A stretch of DNA of 45,600 bases from Methylomonas rosea (GTDB taxonomy: Bacteria > Pseudomonadota > Gammaproteobacteria > Methylococcales > Methylomonadaceae): contig NZ_JANIBL010000039.1 in the NCBI RefSeq assembly GCF_024505055.1, positions 1-45,600 on the forward strand. The letters run 5' to 3'. How positions within the stretch are numbered: position 1 is the stretch's first letter; each line of letters opens with the position of its first letter. The position numbers and the translations under genes were made by a program. The notes beneath the pieces were generated by a model, which saw only the letters and a list, made by a program, of their open reading frames with translations, ran no database searches and was not told the DNA's origin. Shown here piece after piece: positions 15,394-24,563 of this stretch.

Positions 15394-18027
15394 TTTGCCT
15401 TCGGCTGCCGAAATGCCCGAAACAGAGCCGGCAGCGCCCTTAATAAACAAGTCCTTCAAACGACTAAAGGCCGCCTGCAAGGTTTTATCCATCACCACCT
15501 GATTGCCTACCGAAACAATCACCCGCGCCAGCTCAGGCATCTTGGTTTTGGTCGCCAGCATGTAAATCGGCTGCACATATAAAATCGAATTACCCATGGT
15601 TAATATCACCATTCGGCCTTTTTTAACTTCCGAGCCTTGTTGGTTCCATAGGGTAAATTGCGAGGCAATTTCCGGATTTTGATCTATCAGCGCATTGACT
15701 TGCGACGGTCCGTTAACCTGCACGGCCTTCGGGAATTTGAAAATAGTGATACCGGGCTTGTAACTGTGATCACAGCTATTCTCATCGAGTGTACCGGCAA
15801 TGCCAACCATGCTTAAATTATCTCTATGCACCGGCGTCATCGGATTAATCATTACAAACTCCTCCATATCGTTGCAACGATCAAAGTCCATCGTAATGAA
15901 ATAGGGTAATACCGGCTGTCCATCCACGGAGGCGAATTGCCAGGTTTCCGCCTGTTCATAAAACAACTCCGGGCTGTTTTGATGATATTTAGCGTAAATT
16001 TTCATCTGCATATAATACAAATCGCGTGGATAACGCAGATGCTGCATTAACTCGTCGGGCATTTCCCGCAAATTTTTGAAAACGCCGGGATACGCGCGGT
16101 TATACGCATTGATAATCGGATCTTTTGGGTCGGAAATATAGTAATCGACGCTGCCGTCATAGGCATCGACCACAATTTTCACCGAGTTACGGATGTAATT
16201 GAACTTATGCTGGCCGTCCAGATAATCGTCCGCTGCCGGCTTGGAGACCGGATAATAATTGGATAAGGTATACGCGTCCTGTATCCAGTAGAAACGTTCT
16301 TTGTTAACAACTAAATACGGATCTTTATCAAGATGTAAAAACGGCGTCAGTGCGGTAATCCGCTCGTCGATATTCCGACGCAGCAGTAACTTGCTTTGCG
16401 CCGATATATTGGGTGAGAAGAAGATTTTTTCGTCTTTCAGATAAAACGCGAACAACATCTTTCTGAACAGCGACGGGATCGGTATGCCGGAGTTGCCCTG
16501 ATAATCCAGCGAGTCCCCAGCCGCGGAGCTGGAAATGTCGGTGACAGCCAAATTGTTCGGCACGATTGCGTAGCGATATTTCTCCAAGCCATAATAAATG
16601 TCAGGATATTTCACGGAAAATCCGACATCGGAGGTCATGTTCAAATCGCGCAAGTACCAAACGATAGGAATTCCGGCATCTTGAGCGGCTGGAGAGATCA
16701 CGGCACCGTAGCCATGGGTATAACGCAAATGAGTGTTTTCCCAGTTTTGCGCCTCCTTGGGTAATTTATCGATATTGACTTCACGGGCTGCCAAATTGAC
16801 CTGTTGATGATGTCCGTTAATGAAATAACGGTCTTCATCGACAGTCGGAAAGCCATAATAAGGCCGAATGCCTTGTAACTGCATGTAGCTGTCGATCAGA
16901 AATTCGCGATCCCAGACCGGAATATTTTCGAAATGTTTTTTGGTTGACCAGGCTTCTATATCTTTGGTGGCGTCCAGATTGACCTGAAAGTCGACGGTTT
17001 TAATATTGTTTAAATCGAACGCCGCCATGGTGGCATCGATGTTATGCCGAATCGAATCACCTTCGGTGCGGGTAAAATTCGGCTTGACGATAAACTTTTC
17101 AATCAACTCAGGTAAGGTATGCGAGCCTTGCAAGCCCCAGACTGCCAAAAAACCCAAGGACGCAACTATGACTGGAGTTTTACTGCGATGTCTCTCCGAC
17201 AAGGCGTAAAAAACTACCGATATAGCAATCGCCAGAAAGAACAGGACTTCAAGCCAAATCATCGGCAATTTGTAACGCAATTCGACAAAACCGGGGCCAA
17301 AAAACACCGGCTCGTTACCAGCCGAATATAACAAGGCGAAGCGCTCCAGCAAGAAGCCCCAAATCACAAATAACACCACAAAGGCAAACAGCACCGTCAA
17401 ATGGATCTTCGCACCCAGTGGAAATTCCTTGCTTTGATTGGGTACAAACACATGCTCCATCCAATACAGCACACCGGTCGCCAAGAACACAATAACCGCC
17501 GTGGTTAGCAACTCCTTCTGAATCAGCATGTAAATCGGATAGGAAAACATGTAGAAACTGACGTCGTTGCCGTATACCGGATCGACGATACCCGATGCGC
17601 TGCCGAAGAAAAACAGCAGTGCCTGTTCCCATTGCAAGTAGAACGGCACAGCAATGACCACGGCAAGCAGCAGTGAAATGGGAGTATAGACACGGGCCGA
17701 ACCGCTCATGAACACATCCGCAAAGCGTTGAAAACGCCGACGCTTGGAATCGTCCATCAATATTTCATCGGGCGGATTCAGGCCCAGGTAGCGAGAGGCA
17801 ATCCAGAAGTGAAACAGGAAAACGGCAAAGAAAAATGCAGTAACCGCACCGGAAAAAATAAATCGGTAGAGCAGCTTCAACCAAAAGTAAGCTTCGAATT
17901 CCAGCGAACGGAACCACCACAAATCCACGAAAAAATCGAGAAACACGAAGTAGAACGCGACGTATAGCACAATAGCAGCCGCCAGGGTAGCTACAGTGAT
18001 CGCCGGCAACAGTTTCCAGTTACGCAT
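15391..18027 (-). CDS. UPF0182 family large membrane protein
   Basis: 878 residues. About seven hydrophobic segments lie in the first ~310 residues (for example TVATLAAAIVLYVAFYFVFL near the N-terminus). A long, probably extracytoplasmic domain follows, with the conserved blocks HLRYTHGYGAVISPA and YPRDLYYMQMKIYAKYH. This is the usual architecture and length of UPF0182 (COG1615), whose function is not established. The protein stands alone, convergent with rsd. No signs of truncation or frameshift. Confidence 0.93.
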   Translation of the reverse strand: MRNWKLLPAITVATLAAAIVLYVAFYFVFLDFFVDLWWFRSLEFEAYFWLKLLYRFIFSGAVTAFFFAVFLFHFWIASRYLGLNPPDEILMDDSKRRRFQRFADVFMSGSARVYTPISLLLAVVIAVPFYLQWEQALLFFFGSASGIVDPVYGNDVSFYMFSYPIYMLIQKELLTTAVIVFLATGVLYWMEHVFVPNQSKEFPLGAKIHLTVLFAFVVLFVIWGFLLERFALLYSAGNEPVFFGPGFVELRYKLPMIWLEVLFFLAIAISVVFYALSERHRSKTPVIVASLGFLAVWGLQGSHTLPELIEKFIVKPNFTRTEGDSIRHNIDATMAAFDLNNIKTVDFQVNLDATKDIEAWSTKKHFENIPVWDREFLIDSYMQLQGIRPYYGFPTVDEDRYFINGHHQQVNLAAREVNIDKLPKEAQNWENTHLRYTHGYGAVISPAAQDAGIPIVWYLRDLNMTSDVGFSVKYPDIYYGLEKYRYAIVPNNLAVTDISSSAAGDSLDYQGNSGIPIPSLFRKMLFAFYLKDEKIFFSPNISAQSKLLLRRNIDERITALTPFLHLDKDPYLVVNKERFYWIQDAYTLSNYYPVSKPAADDYLDGQHKFNYIRNSVKIVVDAYDGSVDYYISDPKDPIINAYNRAYPGVFKNLREMPDELMQHLRYPRDLYYMQMKIYAKYHQNSPELFYEQAETWQFASVDGQPVLPYFITMDFDRCNDMEEFVMINPMTPVHRDNLSMVGIAGTLDENSCDHSYKPGITIFKFPKAVQVNGPSQVNALIDQNPEIASQFTLWNQQGSEVKKGRMVILTMGNSILYVQPIYMLATKTKMPELARVIVSVGNQVVMDKTLQAAFSRLKDLFIKGAAGSVSGISAAEGK

Positions 18028-18492
18028 AATTTCCTCTTTACTTAGATATCCGATCGCCTACTTGCAGAACACAGCAGCAAACAATGGCCGACAATGTCCC
18101 CTTAACATCAATGGCTGAGCATTCTAACACCCAAATCCGGATTGTGATTGTCCGGCATATTGCCTGATTGTTGACTGGATTGCCGAGTTGTTTGCCTCGG
18201 GGAAGAGGGGCGTGTTTAAACCGATACCAAAAAGCTGATTGCTTGAGCCAAATAAGAGAAAGGGAGGCATGGCAAATGACATCAACAGCGGTAGGTCGCC
18301 AATTTTTGCCGGATTCTAGGTGGCGTTGCATGATGAACAATTCAGCGTGATCATGACTATAAAGACTTGTTTTGCGTCACCGTCGCAACTTTAGACATTA
18401 TGCGGCAGAGTTTCCCGTAGGCTGACAGTAAAACGCCGCTGCCGAGACTCTAGCTCGACAGCGGCGTTGGCTTGAAGCGAAGCAGTATGAGA
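18028..18492. other. intergenic gap between the multicopper oxidase and UPF0182 genes
   Basis: 465 bases between two minus-strand genes. Its left part must hold the UPF0182 promoter, and the right end holds the multicopper oxidase terminator at 18432-18468. Short frames on either strand (up to 100 codons) lack family features. No RNA gene was recognised. Confidence 0.5.
18432..18468 (-). terminator. rho-independent terminator of the multicopper oxidase gene
   Basis: Perfect 10-bp stem (18432-18441 with 18459-18468). On the minus strand it is followed by a short T run (TTTTACTG). It lies about 25 bases beyond the stop codon. Confidence 0.8.
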
Positions 18493-20229
18493 TTACTTCT
18501 TAAACATCGCCAAGATCCGCTGGCGATTGGCAAAGCCGACGTAACTCAACCCACCCAATATCAAGCCATACAGCAATTGCCCGATAAAAGACGACTGATT
18601 TCCGGCTCCGGCTGCTTCAGCTTTCGCCGCAGCATCGCCCGTGTTCAGAGGCGGAGGCGGTGGCGGCACAAAAGCTACTTGTTTTTTATTGCTGATTTCC
18701 GGCAAACCTAAGCTTTTCCAGGCATCGTAATCCTGCCAGGCCGGATACTTACCTTGCCAGAATTCTCTGGTGAAGTAAGGTGCCAGGCTCATGCCATGGA
18801 CTTTCGGGATGCCTTTCTCATCGGAAAAGCCTTTGTAAACGACCAAACTGATGTCGCCGCCCTCGCCGATACCGTTAGTAGTGAAGGATTTCTCTACGTG
18901 GTCGTGAAACATCCAAACGCCTTGTCCAAAGCTGTTTAGACCATCGTCAACGCCGCTCAATTCCAAATCGATACGCTGGGCCGGCACCATGCCATGCACG
19001 TCGCGCTTGATATAAGAATTGGGACCGTTATCGACACCATCGTAATGCGTAACCATAGGCTTATGGCCGTGAATATGCATCGCAAAGGCTTCCTCGTGAC
19101 CGTTCAAGATCCGCAGCTTCACCTTTTTATTTTCTTCCATCAGGATCAGCGATTCCCGCAATGTGTAAGGGAACGAGCGGCCGTTGAGCATGAAATAATC
19201 TGGCGTAGCATCGGTTATGTCATACTCCTGATTCATCCGCCGGGCGATGATTCGCGGGTCATTGGCGGAACGCACCATTTCATGCAATTCCTTATCAACC
19301 GATTGATAGTGCAGATCGAACTCGGCCGCATACTTTTCTTTGACCGCCACCGACGGATGTCGAACCTGGCCGTTACCAACATTGAAAACCTGTACCCAGT
19401 TGTTGGGACGATTTTCCTCAACCACGAACATACCTTGCAAACCCATCGGAATATGGGTGTGCGGCTGCACATGGCAGTGGTAATACATGGTGCCGGGTTG
19501 GCGCGGCTTGATCACATAAGTTTTGCTCTGACCGGGCAATACATCCATCTGACCGGTTTGACCGACACCATCGTTGCCTTCGCCGCTATGATCCATATAA
19601 GGATGATCAACACCATGCAAGTGGATTGAGTGCGGAAAGTAATGGCTGTTTTCCAATACCAGCCAGACGATATCGCCTTGTTCGACCCGTATCGTCGGTG
19701 ATGGTGCGCGAAGCAGAGGGTTTGCCACCGGCTCGTACAAGCTCAAAGTAGACATGTCGCGTGTTTTAGGGGCGTAGACCCAGAAAGTCGGTTGAATGCC
19801 AGGCGCGATGTCAAACGTGGTGGTGGGGTCCTTCATGTCCGGCGAATGGCCGTTCAGTTCAGCAATTTCCAGCTTGATAATATAGTGGTCGGGGTCGCCG
19901 TCTCCGTCCATGTCTTCGCCGAGCGTAATGGCATCGGCGGCGAGTTGCGTCTCCATTAAGGTAGACATTGAAATATTATTGGTGCCTTTAACAAAAGCAG
20001 CGATTTCGGCAGGATTATCGGGGTTACACATCCGTGATTCTTGTATTTCGACTCCGTCGATCACTTGCGCATCACGCCACTTGGCATCGGTAAATTCGGA
20101 ACAAACTTCCTCTGCCGCACCCATCTTGACGCTACTGGTCGCAGGTAGTTTGTCTACCGCCGCCATAGCCCATTGCGACGCCGGAAGCAGCATGGCGCCA
20201 CACAGAATGGGGATAACCTTTTTATGCAT
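18493..20229 (-). CDS. two-domain multicopper oxidase with C-terminal membrane anchor
   Basis: 578 residues from the ATG at 20229, with GAGG seven bases upstream. Signal peptide ~1-24. The eight trinuclear-site histidines are visible: HLH at 203-205, HCH at 251-253, HIH at 385-387 and HDH at 442-444. Type-1 copper ligands lie in the N-terminal cupredoxin domain (His200, Cys252, His257, Met262), an order seen in some two-domain oxidases and nitrite-reductase-like proteins. After the catalytic part come a proline run (~522-527), an Ala/Gly linker and a hydrophobic tail (~548-567), suggesting attachment to the inner membrane. Candidate roles are periplasmic Cu(I) oxidation or small-molecule oxidation. 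It is monocistronic and divergent from the GH17 gene. Confidence 0.9.
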   Translation of the reverse strand: MHKKVIPILCGAMLLPASQWAMAAVDKLPATSSVKMGAAEEVCSEFTDAKWRDAQVIDGVEIQESRMCNPDNPAEIAAFVKGTNNISMSTLMETQLAADAITLGEDMDGDGDPDHYIIKLEIAELNGHSPDMKDPTTTFDIAPGIQPTFWVYAPKTRDMSTLSLYEPVANPLLRAPSPTIRVEQGDIVWLVLENSHYFPHSIHLHGVDHPYMDHSGEGNDGVGQTGQMDVLPGQSKTYVIKPRQPGTMYYHCHVQPHTHIPMGLQGMFVVEENRPNNWVQVFNVGNGQVRHPSVAVKEKYAAEFDLHYQSVDKELHEMVRSANDPRIIARRMNQEYDITDATPDYFMLNGRSFPYTLRESLILMEENKKVKLRILNGHEEAFAMHIHGHKPMVTHYDGVDNGPNSYIKRDVHGMVPAQRIDLELSGVDDGLNSFGQGVWMFHDHVEKSFTTNGIGEGGDISLVVYKGFSDEKGIPKVHGMSLAPYFTREFWQGKYPAWQDYDAWKSLGLPEISNKKQVAFVPPPPPPLNTGDAAAKAEAAGAGNQSSFIGQLLYGLILGGLSYVGFANRQRILAMFKK

Positions 20230-20485
20230 ACAAAACCTCATAAAACAGACGAATTGACGGAAGCCTCAACAAGGTTTCCGAATATCAGAAAAGCCAGATA
20301 CTGTAACCAGAACCCATGGGTAAAGTACAGTAATTATTTAATGAACACGACGACAATCCAGACTGATATTACCGGGCCGACAAACGATCTAATTCGGCAA
20401 GGCGGCTAATGCCTTATAATTCCACGACGAGCGATTATTACCAGTCAATCCGCGACATTTTTGCAACAGACCTCTCAGCCAGATT

Positions 20486-22186
20486 ATGCCCAGCATCAGA
20501 GTATTGCTTTGTTTGATTTTCATTTTTTTAGTTCACGGCAGTTTCGCCTGGTTGAACAATCAGCCGCAAGACGCCGGCACCGACGTGCCGTCCGGCAAAT
20601 TGATGAGCCTGTCTTTTGCGCCGTTTCGGGAGGGCTTCAGTCCGCTGGAAGAAAAATTCCCTTTGCCGGAGCATATCGACGAAGATTTGCGCCTGCTCGC
20701 CGACAAAACGGAAAGTATTCGCACTTACTCCAGCCTTGGCGGCCAGCAACCCACTCCGGAGTTAGCCCGCAAATACAGCCTGAAAATGATCCAGGGCGCC
20801 TGGCTAGGCTACGGCTACAAAGACAACAGCAATGAAGTCAATGCCTTGATCAAGTCGGCCAATGAGCATCCCGACGTGGTGAAACGGGTGATCGTCGGCA
20901 ACGAAGTATTGTTACGCGGCGACATGGATGTCGACCGGCTGATCGGATATATCCGCGAGGTGAAGAAGGCGGTCAAGCAACCCGTGTCTTATGCGGATGT
21001 CTGGTCGATGTATATGAAGTACCCCAAGCTGATCAATGAAGTGGATTTCATCACCATCCACATTCTGCCGTACTGGGAAGACGAGCCTATTTCGGTGGAA
21101 AATGCCTCGCAACATCTGGAAAAAATCGTCAAACAAGTGGAAGACGAAGCTCGTGGTGTCGCCCCCGGCAAACCCATATTGATAGGCGAATCCGGATGGC
21201 CCAGTGCCGGCAGACAGCGCGGCATGGCTATTCCCGGTGTCGTCAACGAGGCCAAGTTCATACGCGGTATGATCCAGGTCGCCAATCGCCACGGCTTTGA
21301 TTACAACATTGTCGAAGCATTTAACCAACCTTGGAAAAGCGAGCTGGAAGGCGTGGTTGGTGCCAACTGGGGCTTGTTCTCGGCAGACCGCGAACCGGTA
21401 TTTCCATTGACCGGCCCGGTCAATGAAACGCCCAACTGGGCTATCCGTTTTGCCGTCGCCACGCTGGTCTGGTTGCTGGCAATCGTGAAGTATTCCAAGA
21501 ATCTGGAACACGTCTCGCTAATCCGCATGTTAGCGTTTTTCACTCTGGCGCAAGTCTTCAGCGTTTGCCTGGTGACATTGGCCGACTTTCTCTGGTATAC
21601 CAGTTACAGCAATTGGCAACGGCTTTATACCGCAGCGCTGGTGATCGCGAATACAGCTCTCGGCGCGCTGCTGCTTGAACGCGGGAGCGACATTTTGAGT
21701 GATAAACCAGGCCGCACTAAGTTAGCCAATAGCTTGAGGACCGGTTACCTACTCTTTATATTACTGGCACTTTATAAAACCTACGGACTCGCTATGAATG
21801 GCCGTTATTTGAGTTTCCCGATAGAACAATTCACCATTCCGGCTTTTGGGGTAATTGGGTTGATTGCCTGCTTATGGTTGAGGGAGCACAAATTGAATGC
21901 CCAGACTTTGGCGTTTGACAGTTTAATTGGTCGGAGCTTACAAAGCAGCCGTGACCGGTTTGTCGCATTTTTGTTGAGTTTTGGCGCTATCGCGCTGATA
22001 CTGGGCGAAACTAAAGCCTTTATGGATGGCAGGGATTTCATTCAAGCTCACCCCGGCTTTTCCGAAGGCCTACCCTTTGCACTGAGCTACACCTTGCATA
22101 ACCAGCAACTCCTTAGTTGGCTGACTTGTTTGATTACCTTGTCCCTTCCGTTCTGGACGAACAGTCGTAGTAAACAGGACGCTTAA
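20486..22186 (+). CDS. membrane-bound GH17-like glycoside hydrolase
   Basis: 566 residues. A signal or anchor segment (~5-20) precedes a GH17 TIM-barrel domain (~35-300). The acid/base candidate is Glu140 in IVGNEVLLRG and the nucleophile Glu235 in LIGESGWPSAG. The C-terminal half has about seven hydrophobic segments, for example AIRFAVATLVWLLAIV. GH17 enzymes cut or transfer beta-1,3-glucan chains. Bacterial membrane-linked forms occur with glucan synthases of the NdvB type, but no glycosyltransferase gene is next to it. A likely role in periplasmic glucan remodelling is inferred. The ribosome binding site is weak. Confidence 0.85.
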   Translation: MPSIRVLLCLIFIFLVHGSFAWLNNQPQDAGTDVPSGKLMSLSFAPFREGFSPLEEKFPLPEHIDEDLRLLADKTESIRTYSSLGGQQPTPELARKYSLKMIQGAWLGYGYKDNSNEVNALIKSANEHPDVVKRVIVGNEVLLRGDMDVDRLIGYIREVKKAVKQPVSYADVWSMYMKYPKLINEVDFITIHILPYWEDEPISVENASQHLEKIVKQVEDEARGVAPGKPILIGESGWPSAGRQRGMAIPGVVNEAKFIRGMIQVANRHGFDYNIVEAFNQPWKSELEGVVGANWGLFSADREPVFPLTGPVNETPNWAIRFAVATLVWLLAIVKYSKNLEHVSLIRMLAFFTLAQVFSVCLVTLADFLWYTSYSNWQRLYTAALVIANTALGALLLERGSDILSDKPGRTKLANSLRTGYLLFILLALYKTYGLAMNGRYLSFPIEQFTIPAFGVIGLIACLWLREHKLNAQTLAFDSLIGRSLQSSRDRFVAFLLSFGAIALILGETKAFMDGRDFIQAHPGFSEGLPFALSYTLHNQQLLSWLTCLITLSLPFWTNSRSKQDA

Positions 22187-22198
22187 GTTTTCCGTGAG

Positions 22199-22228
22199 CG
22201 GGTATTACGCCATAATACCCGTTTTTTT
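22199..22228 (+). terminator. rho-independent terminator of the GH17 gene
   Basis: Nine-bp stem cgggtatta (22199-22207) with its complement at 22213-22221, followed by seven Ts. Confidence 0.92.
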
Positions 22229-22377
22229 CCGGCCAAATCGCATCCAATATCGAGTGACAGTTTGCCGCGCGTCAATTTGTCACATTTTCAAAACAAGCAT
22301 TCACTATTAAACTGTATGCAACTCTTATGTATGCGCTCCCTCTCCTAAAGGGTAAAGAGTTTTAATATCCTTCCTCA

Positions 22378-22404
22378 ATGCGGCCTTATAGGCCGCATCT
22401 TTTT
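22378..22404 (+). terminator. terminator-like hairpin just upstream of the M41-like gene
   Basis: Stem atgcggcc (22378-22385) with ggccgcat (22391-22398), loop of five bases, then ctttttt. It ends about 20 bases before the start codon at 22425. A possible promoter (TTTTCA, 17 bases, TAAACT around 22282-22321) would give an ~85-nt RNA ending here. It could be a small RNA or an attenuator controlling the gene. Confidence 0.7.
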
Positions 22405-22424
22405 TCTGGATGAGGTCGCTGTCT

Positions 22425-23111
22425 ATGGAACGAAATTACTACTCAACTACGTCAACTTTCGTGCACCCTAACGAACTGAATTGGCGCACAGCTTTTCATG
22501 AAGCCGGACACGCTGCGGCTATTCATCTTGGTAACCGCCAAAAACAATTGCCCCCGGTATTTTTCGAAATACATGTCAAACGGCCAATTAACGCTTACGA
22601 CGATTTCTTTGCGAAAGTCGTAGACGGCAACTTAATCCAAAACTTACCGATTGCCGTTGTGGAAAGTTTTAACGACTTATCTGACGATAGTCAGCAGCAC
22701 GCCTGCCAACGCGCTTACGAAGCGGATGTAGTCAACTTATTGGTTGGGCCTTTGGCTGAAGCCAAATATGTCTCTATTCGCGACGACGAAGTGTTTAATA
22801 TTAATCTAATAAGTTTCAATGCTTTACATAACTATGGCGGCTACAGCGATCTGGAAAAAGCGCTTAGCTACCTGGATCACTTCATCGCGTCAAAAACCCA
22901 GCGGGAAGAGAAAATGCAGGAATTGTTGCTCCAGGCTTTTCGCTTTATCGATAATCGCCGCCACTGGAAATGCATCCTTAATTTAGCCCACTATATCCTG
23001 GACAGTCAGCAGGAAATCATCTCCTGCGATGAGGCGATTGGCATATTTGACCGCTGCCTGACAGCCAACACACCATTCAGATCCGTTCGTTACCCATTTC
23101 TGTTTGGCTGA
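22425..23111 (+). CDS. free-standing M41 (FtsH peptidase)-like metalloprotease candidate
   Basis: 228 residues from the ATG at 22425, supported by TGAGG; an in-frame ATG at 22410 is the alternative. The zinc motif HEAGH (25-29, in TAFHEAGHAAAIHL) is that of the FtsH peptidase family. LLVGPLAEAKY (~105-115) resembles the conserved Gly-Ala-Glu helix, and Asp142 in YSDLEKALSYL fits the position of FtsH's third zinc ligand. There is no AAA ATPase domain and no membrane segment. It is therefore a small soluble protease candidate or a dead relative with another role. It may be controlled by the hairpin upstream. Confidence 0.75.
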   Translation: MERNYYSTTSTFVHPNELNWRTAFHEAGHAAAIHLGNRQKQLPPVFFEIHVKRPINAYDDFFAKVVDGNLIQNLPIAVVESFNDLSDDSQQHACQRAYEADVVNLLVGPLAEAKYVSIRDDEVFNINLISFNALHNYGGYSDLEKALSYLDHFIASKTQREEKMQELLLQAFRFIDNRRHWKCILNLAHYILDSQQEIISCDEAIGIFDRCLTANTPFRSVRYPFLFG

Positions 23112-23237
23112 AAGCAAGCGAACAAATCACTCAGGCGTGACGACTACTTTTGTAGGGGGGGGGCGCTAAAAACTAACATTTCGCGCTAGATAGTCGGCGA
23201 GTCTAAACGAACCGCCAAAAGTGGGGACTACTAAAGA

Positions 23238-24548
23238 TTACGGCTCGAACACCGTACAGCGATTGCGCCCGCCTTGTTTGGACTGGTAGAGCGCCTGATC
23301 GGCCCGCACGAAGACATCGTCGTGCGTATCGCCCTCTTTAAACTCGCTGATCCCGCAACTTATAGTCAGATTGACATTTTCGCCGTTAGAATTAAATCCG
23401 CAGCTCTGAATCATCTTGCGGGTGTTTTCCGCCATTTCCAGTGCCTGAAGCGCACTAGTATTCGGCATCAGCATCACAAACTCTTCGCCGCCGTAACGAG
23501 CCACGAAGTCAGTTTCCCGACAGTTATTCAGCAATAATTGCGCAACCAAAGCCAGGGTTTTATCGCCAGACTTGTGCCCATAGGTATCGTTGATGCGCTT
23601 GAAAAAATCAATATCCCAAATGATCAACGCTAGCGGCGCTTTGTAACGCTTCCAACGCTTCAATTCCATTTCCGCACGATTGTTGTATGCCAAGCGATTC
23701 GGCAAGCCGGTCAAGGAATCGTTTAGGGCTTTGTCGTGCTCTATCTTGAGTTTAACGCGCAGGGTCTCGGTCTCGGTTTCCAACTCCTGCAATTTTTGCG
23801 TCATTAACTCAATTTTTTCTTGCGCATCCCGCTGCCTTTCATCTTCTATTTGTTTATGCTCAAGTAATCGCTCCAATAAACGATCAAGATGCTCCGCTGT
23901 CTGATCCTTTAACATATCAAGTTCATCGGCAGCCTTTGTCGAGTCCTTTAGGCTGCCCACTTGCCTATGAATTTCTGTATTCATAATCTCGCGATCATCA
24001 ATCAAAGCTCGATTAGCTTGACCTGCGGTTTCTACGTCTTGCCCGAGTTCGTCCAGCTTCTCGCTCAAATCCCCTAGAAACACATCGATGCCTTTCTGCT
24101 CGGATGCACTGTAATCTTTGATATTCAGCAGCAAGGTAATAGCCGAGTCGATGACTTTCTTATACGAATCTTCACTGAGATTAGCCCTGACCCGTTGCTT
24201 TAACAGCGATGTCTGTTGCTGAAAACGCAAGGGAACCTCGGCATCGCTGAGCAGTTCATCCAAACGCTCCAGCAAATAGTTGTTTTGCGATACAGGACCA
24301 TCGTCTTCCCCGGCGCTAACATCCTGTTTGGCTTGCTTGGAAATGTGCAACAAAGTTTTGGATACAGCTTGCAATTCGGACAGTAACTCATGCGAATTCG
24401 CGCCGCTCCGCAATTTGGCACCTATCGCGAGCAGATGCGGCTCCAGCAACTTGTGGCTGCCTTGGCAAAAAATCAACAGCTGGATGACCAGCTTGTATAA
24501 AAACTTTTCGTTATCGAGCGGAGCGGAGTAAGGGGTAGCAGTCGCCAT
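23238..24548 (-). CDS. diguanylate cyclase (GGDEF), soluble
   Basis: 436 residues. The N-terminal ~270 residues form a helical region with a coiled coil (~185-265, rich in Glu, Gln and Leu) that probably dimerises or senses. The C-terminal GGDEF domain is intact: FVARYGGEEFVML is the active site, and RETD five residues before it is the RxxD inhibitory site for c-di-GMP. No membrane segment. It is a paralogue of the neighbouring upstream gene, which ends 15 bp before it, so both come from one transcript. Expected product: c-di-GMP from two GTP. Confidence 0.93.
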   Translation of the reverse strand: MATATPYSAPLDNEKFLYKLVIQLLIFCQGSHKLLEPHLLAIGAKLRSGANSHELLSELQAVSKTLLHISKQAKQDVSAGEDDGPVSQNNYLLERLDELLSDAEVPLRFQQQTSLLKQRVRANLSEDSYKKVIDSAITLLLNIKDYSASEQKGIDVFLGDLSEKLDELGQDVETAGQANRALIDDREIMNTEIHRQVGSLKDSTKAADELDMLKDQTAEHLDRLLERLLEHKQIEDERQRDAQEKIELMTQKLQELETETETLRVKLKIEHDKALNDSLTGLPNRLAYNNRAEMELKRWKRYKAPLALIIWDIDFFKRINDTYGHKSGDKTLALVAQLLLNNCRETDFVARYGGEEFVMLMPNTSALQALEMAENTRKMIQSCGFNSNGENVNLTISCGISEFKEGDTHDDVFVRADQALYQSKQGGRNRCTVFEP

Positions 24549-24563
24549 GTCTATCCGACTTGG

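Noticed and set aside
18994..19629. 211-codon plus-strand frame antisense to the multicopper oxidase
   Set aside because: It mirrors a gene whose copper motifs are all intact, has no family features, and its composition follows the opposite-strand codons.
20912..21511. 199-codon minus-strand frame inside the GH17 gene
   Set aside because: The plus-strand frame carries both catalytic Glu motifs and signal peptide; the antisense frame shows no motif.
23155..23163. Run of nine Gs as a frameshift site or G-quadruplex
   Set aside because: It lies between genes, in one single run, so neither a coding frameshift nor a four-tract quadruplex is supported.
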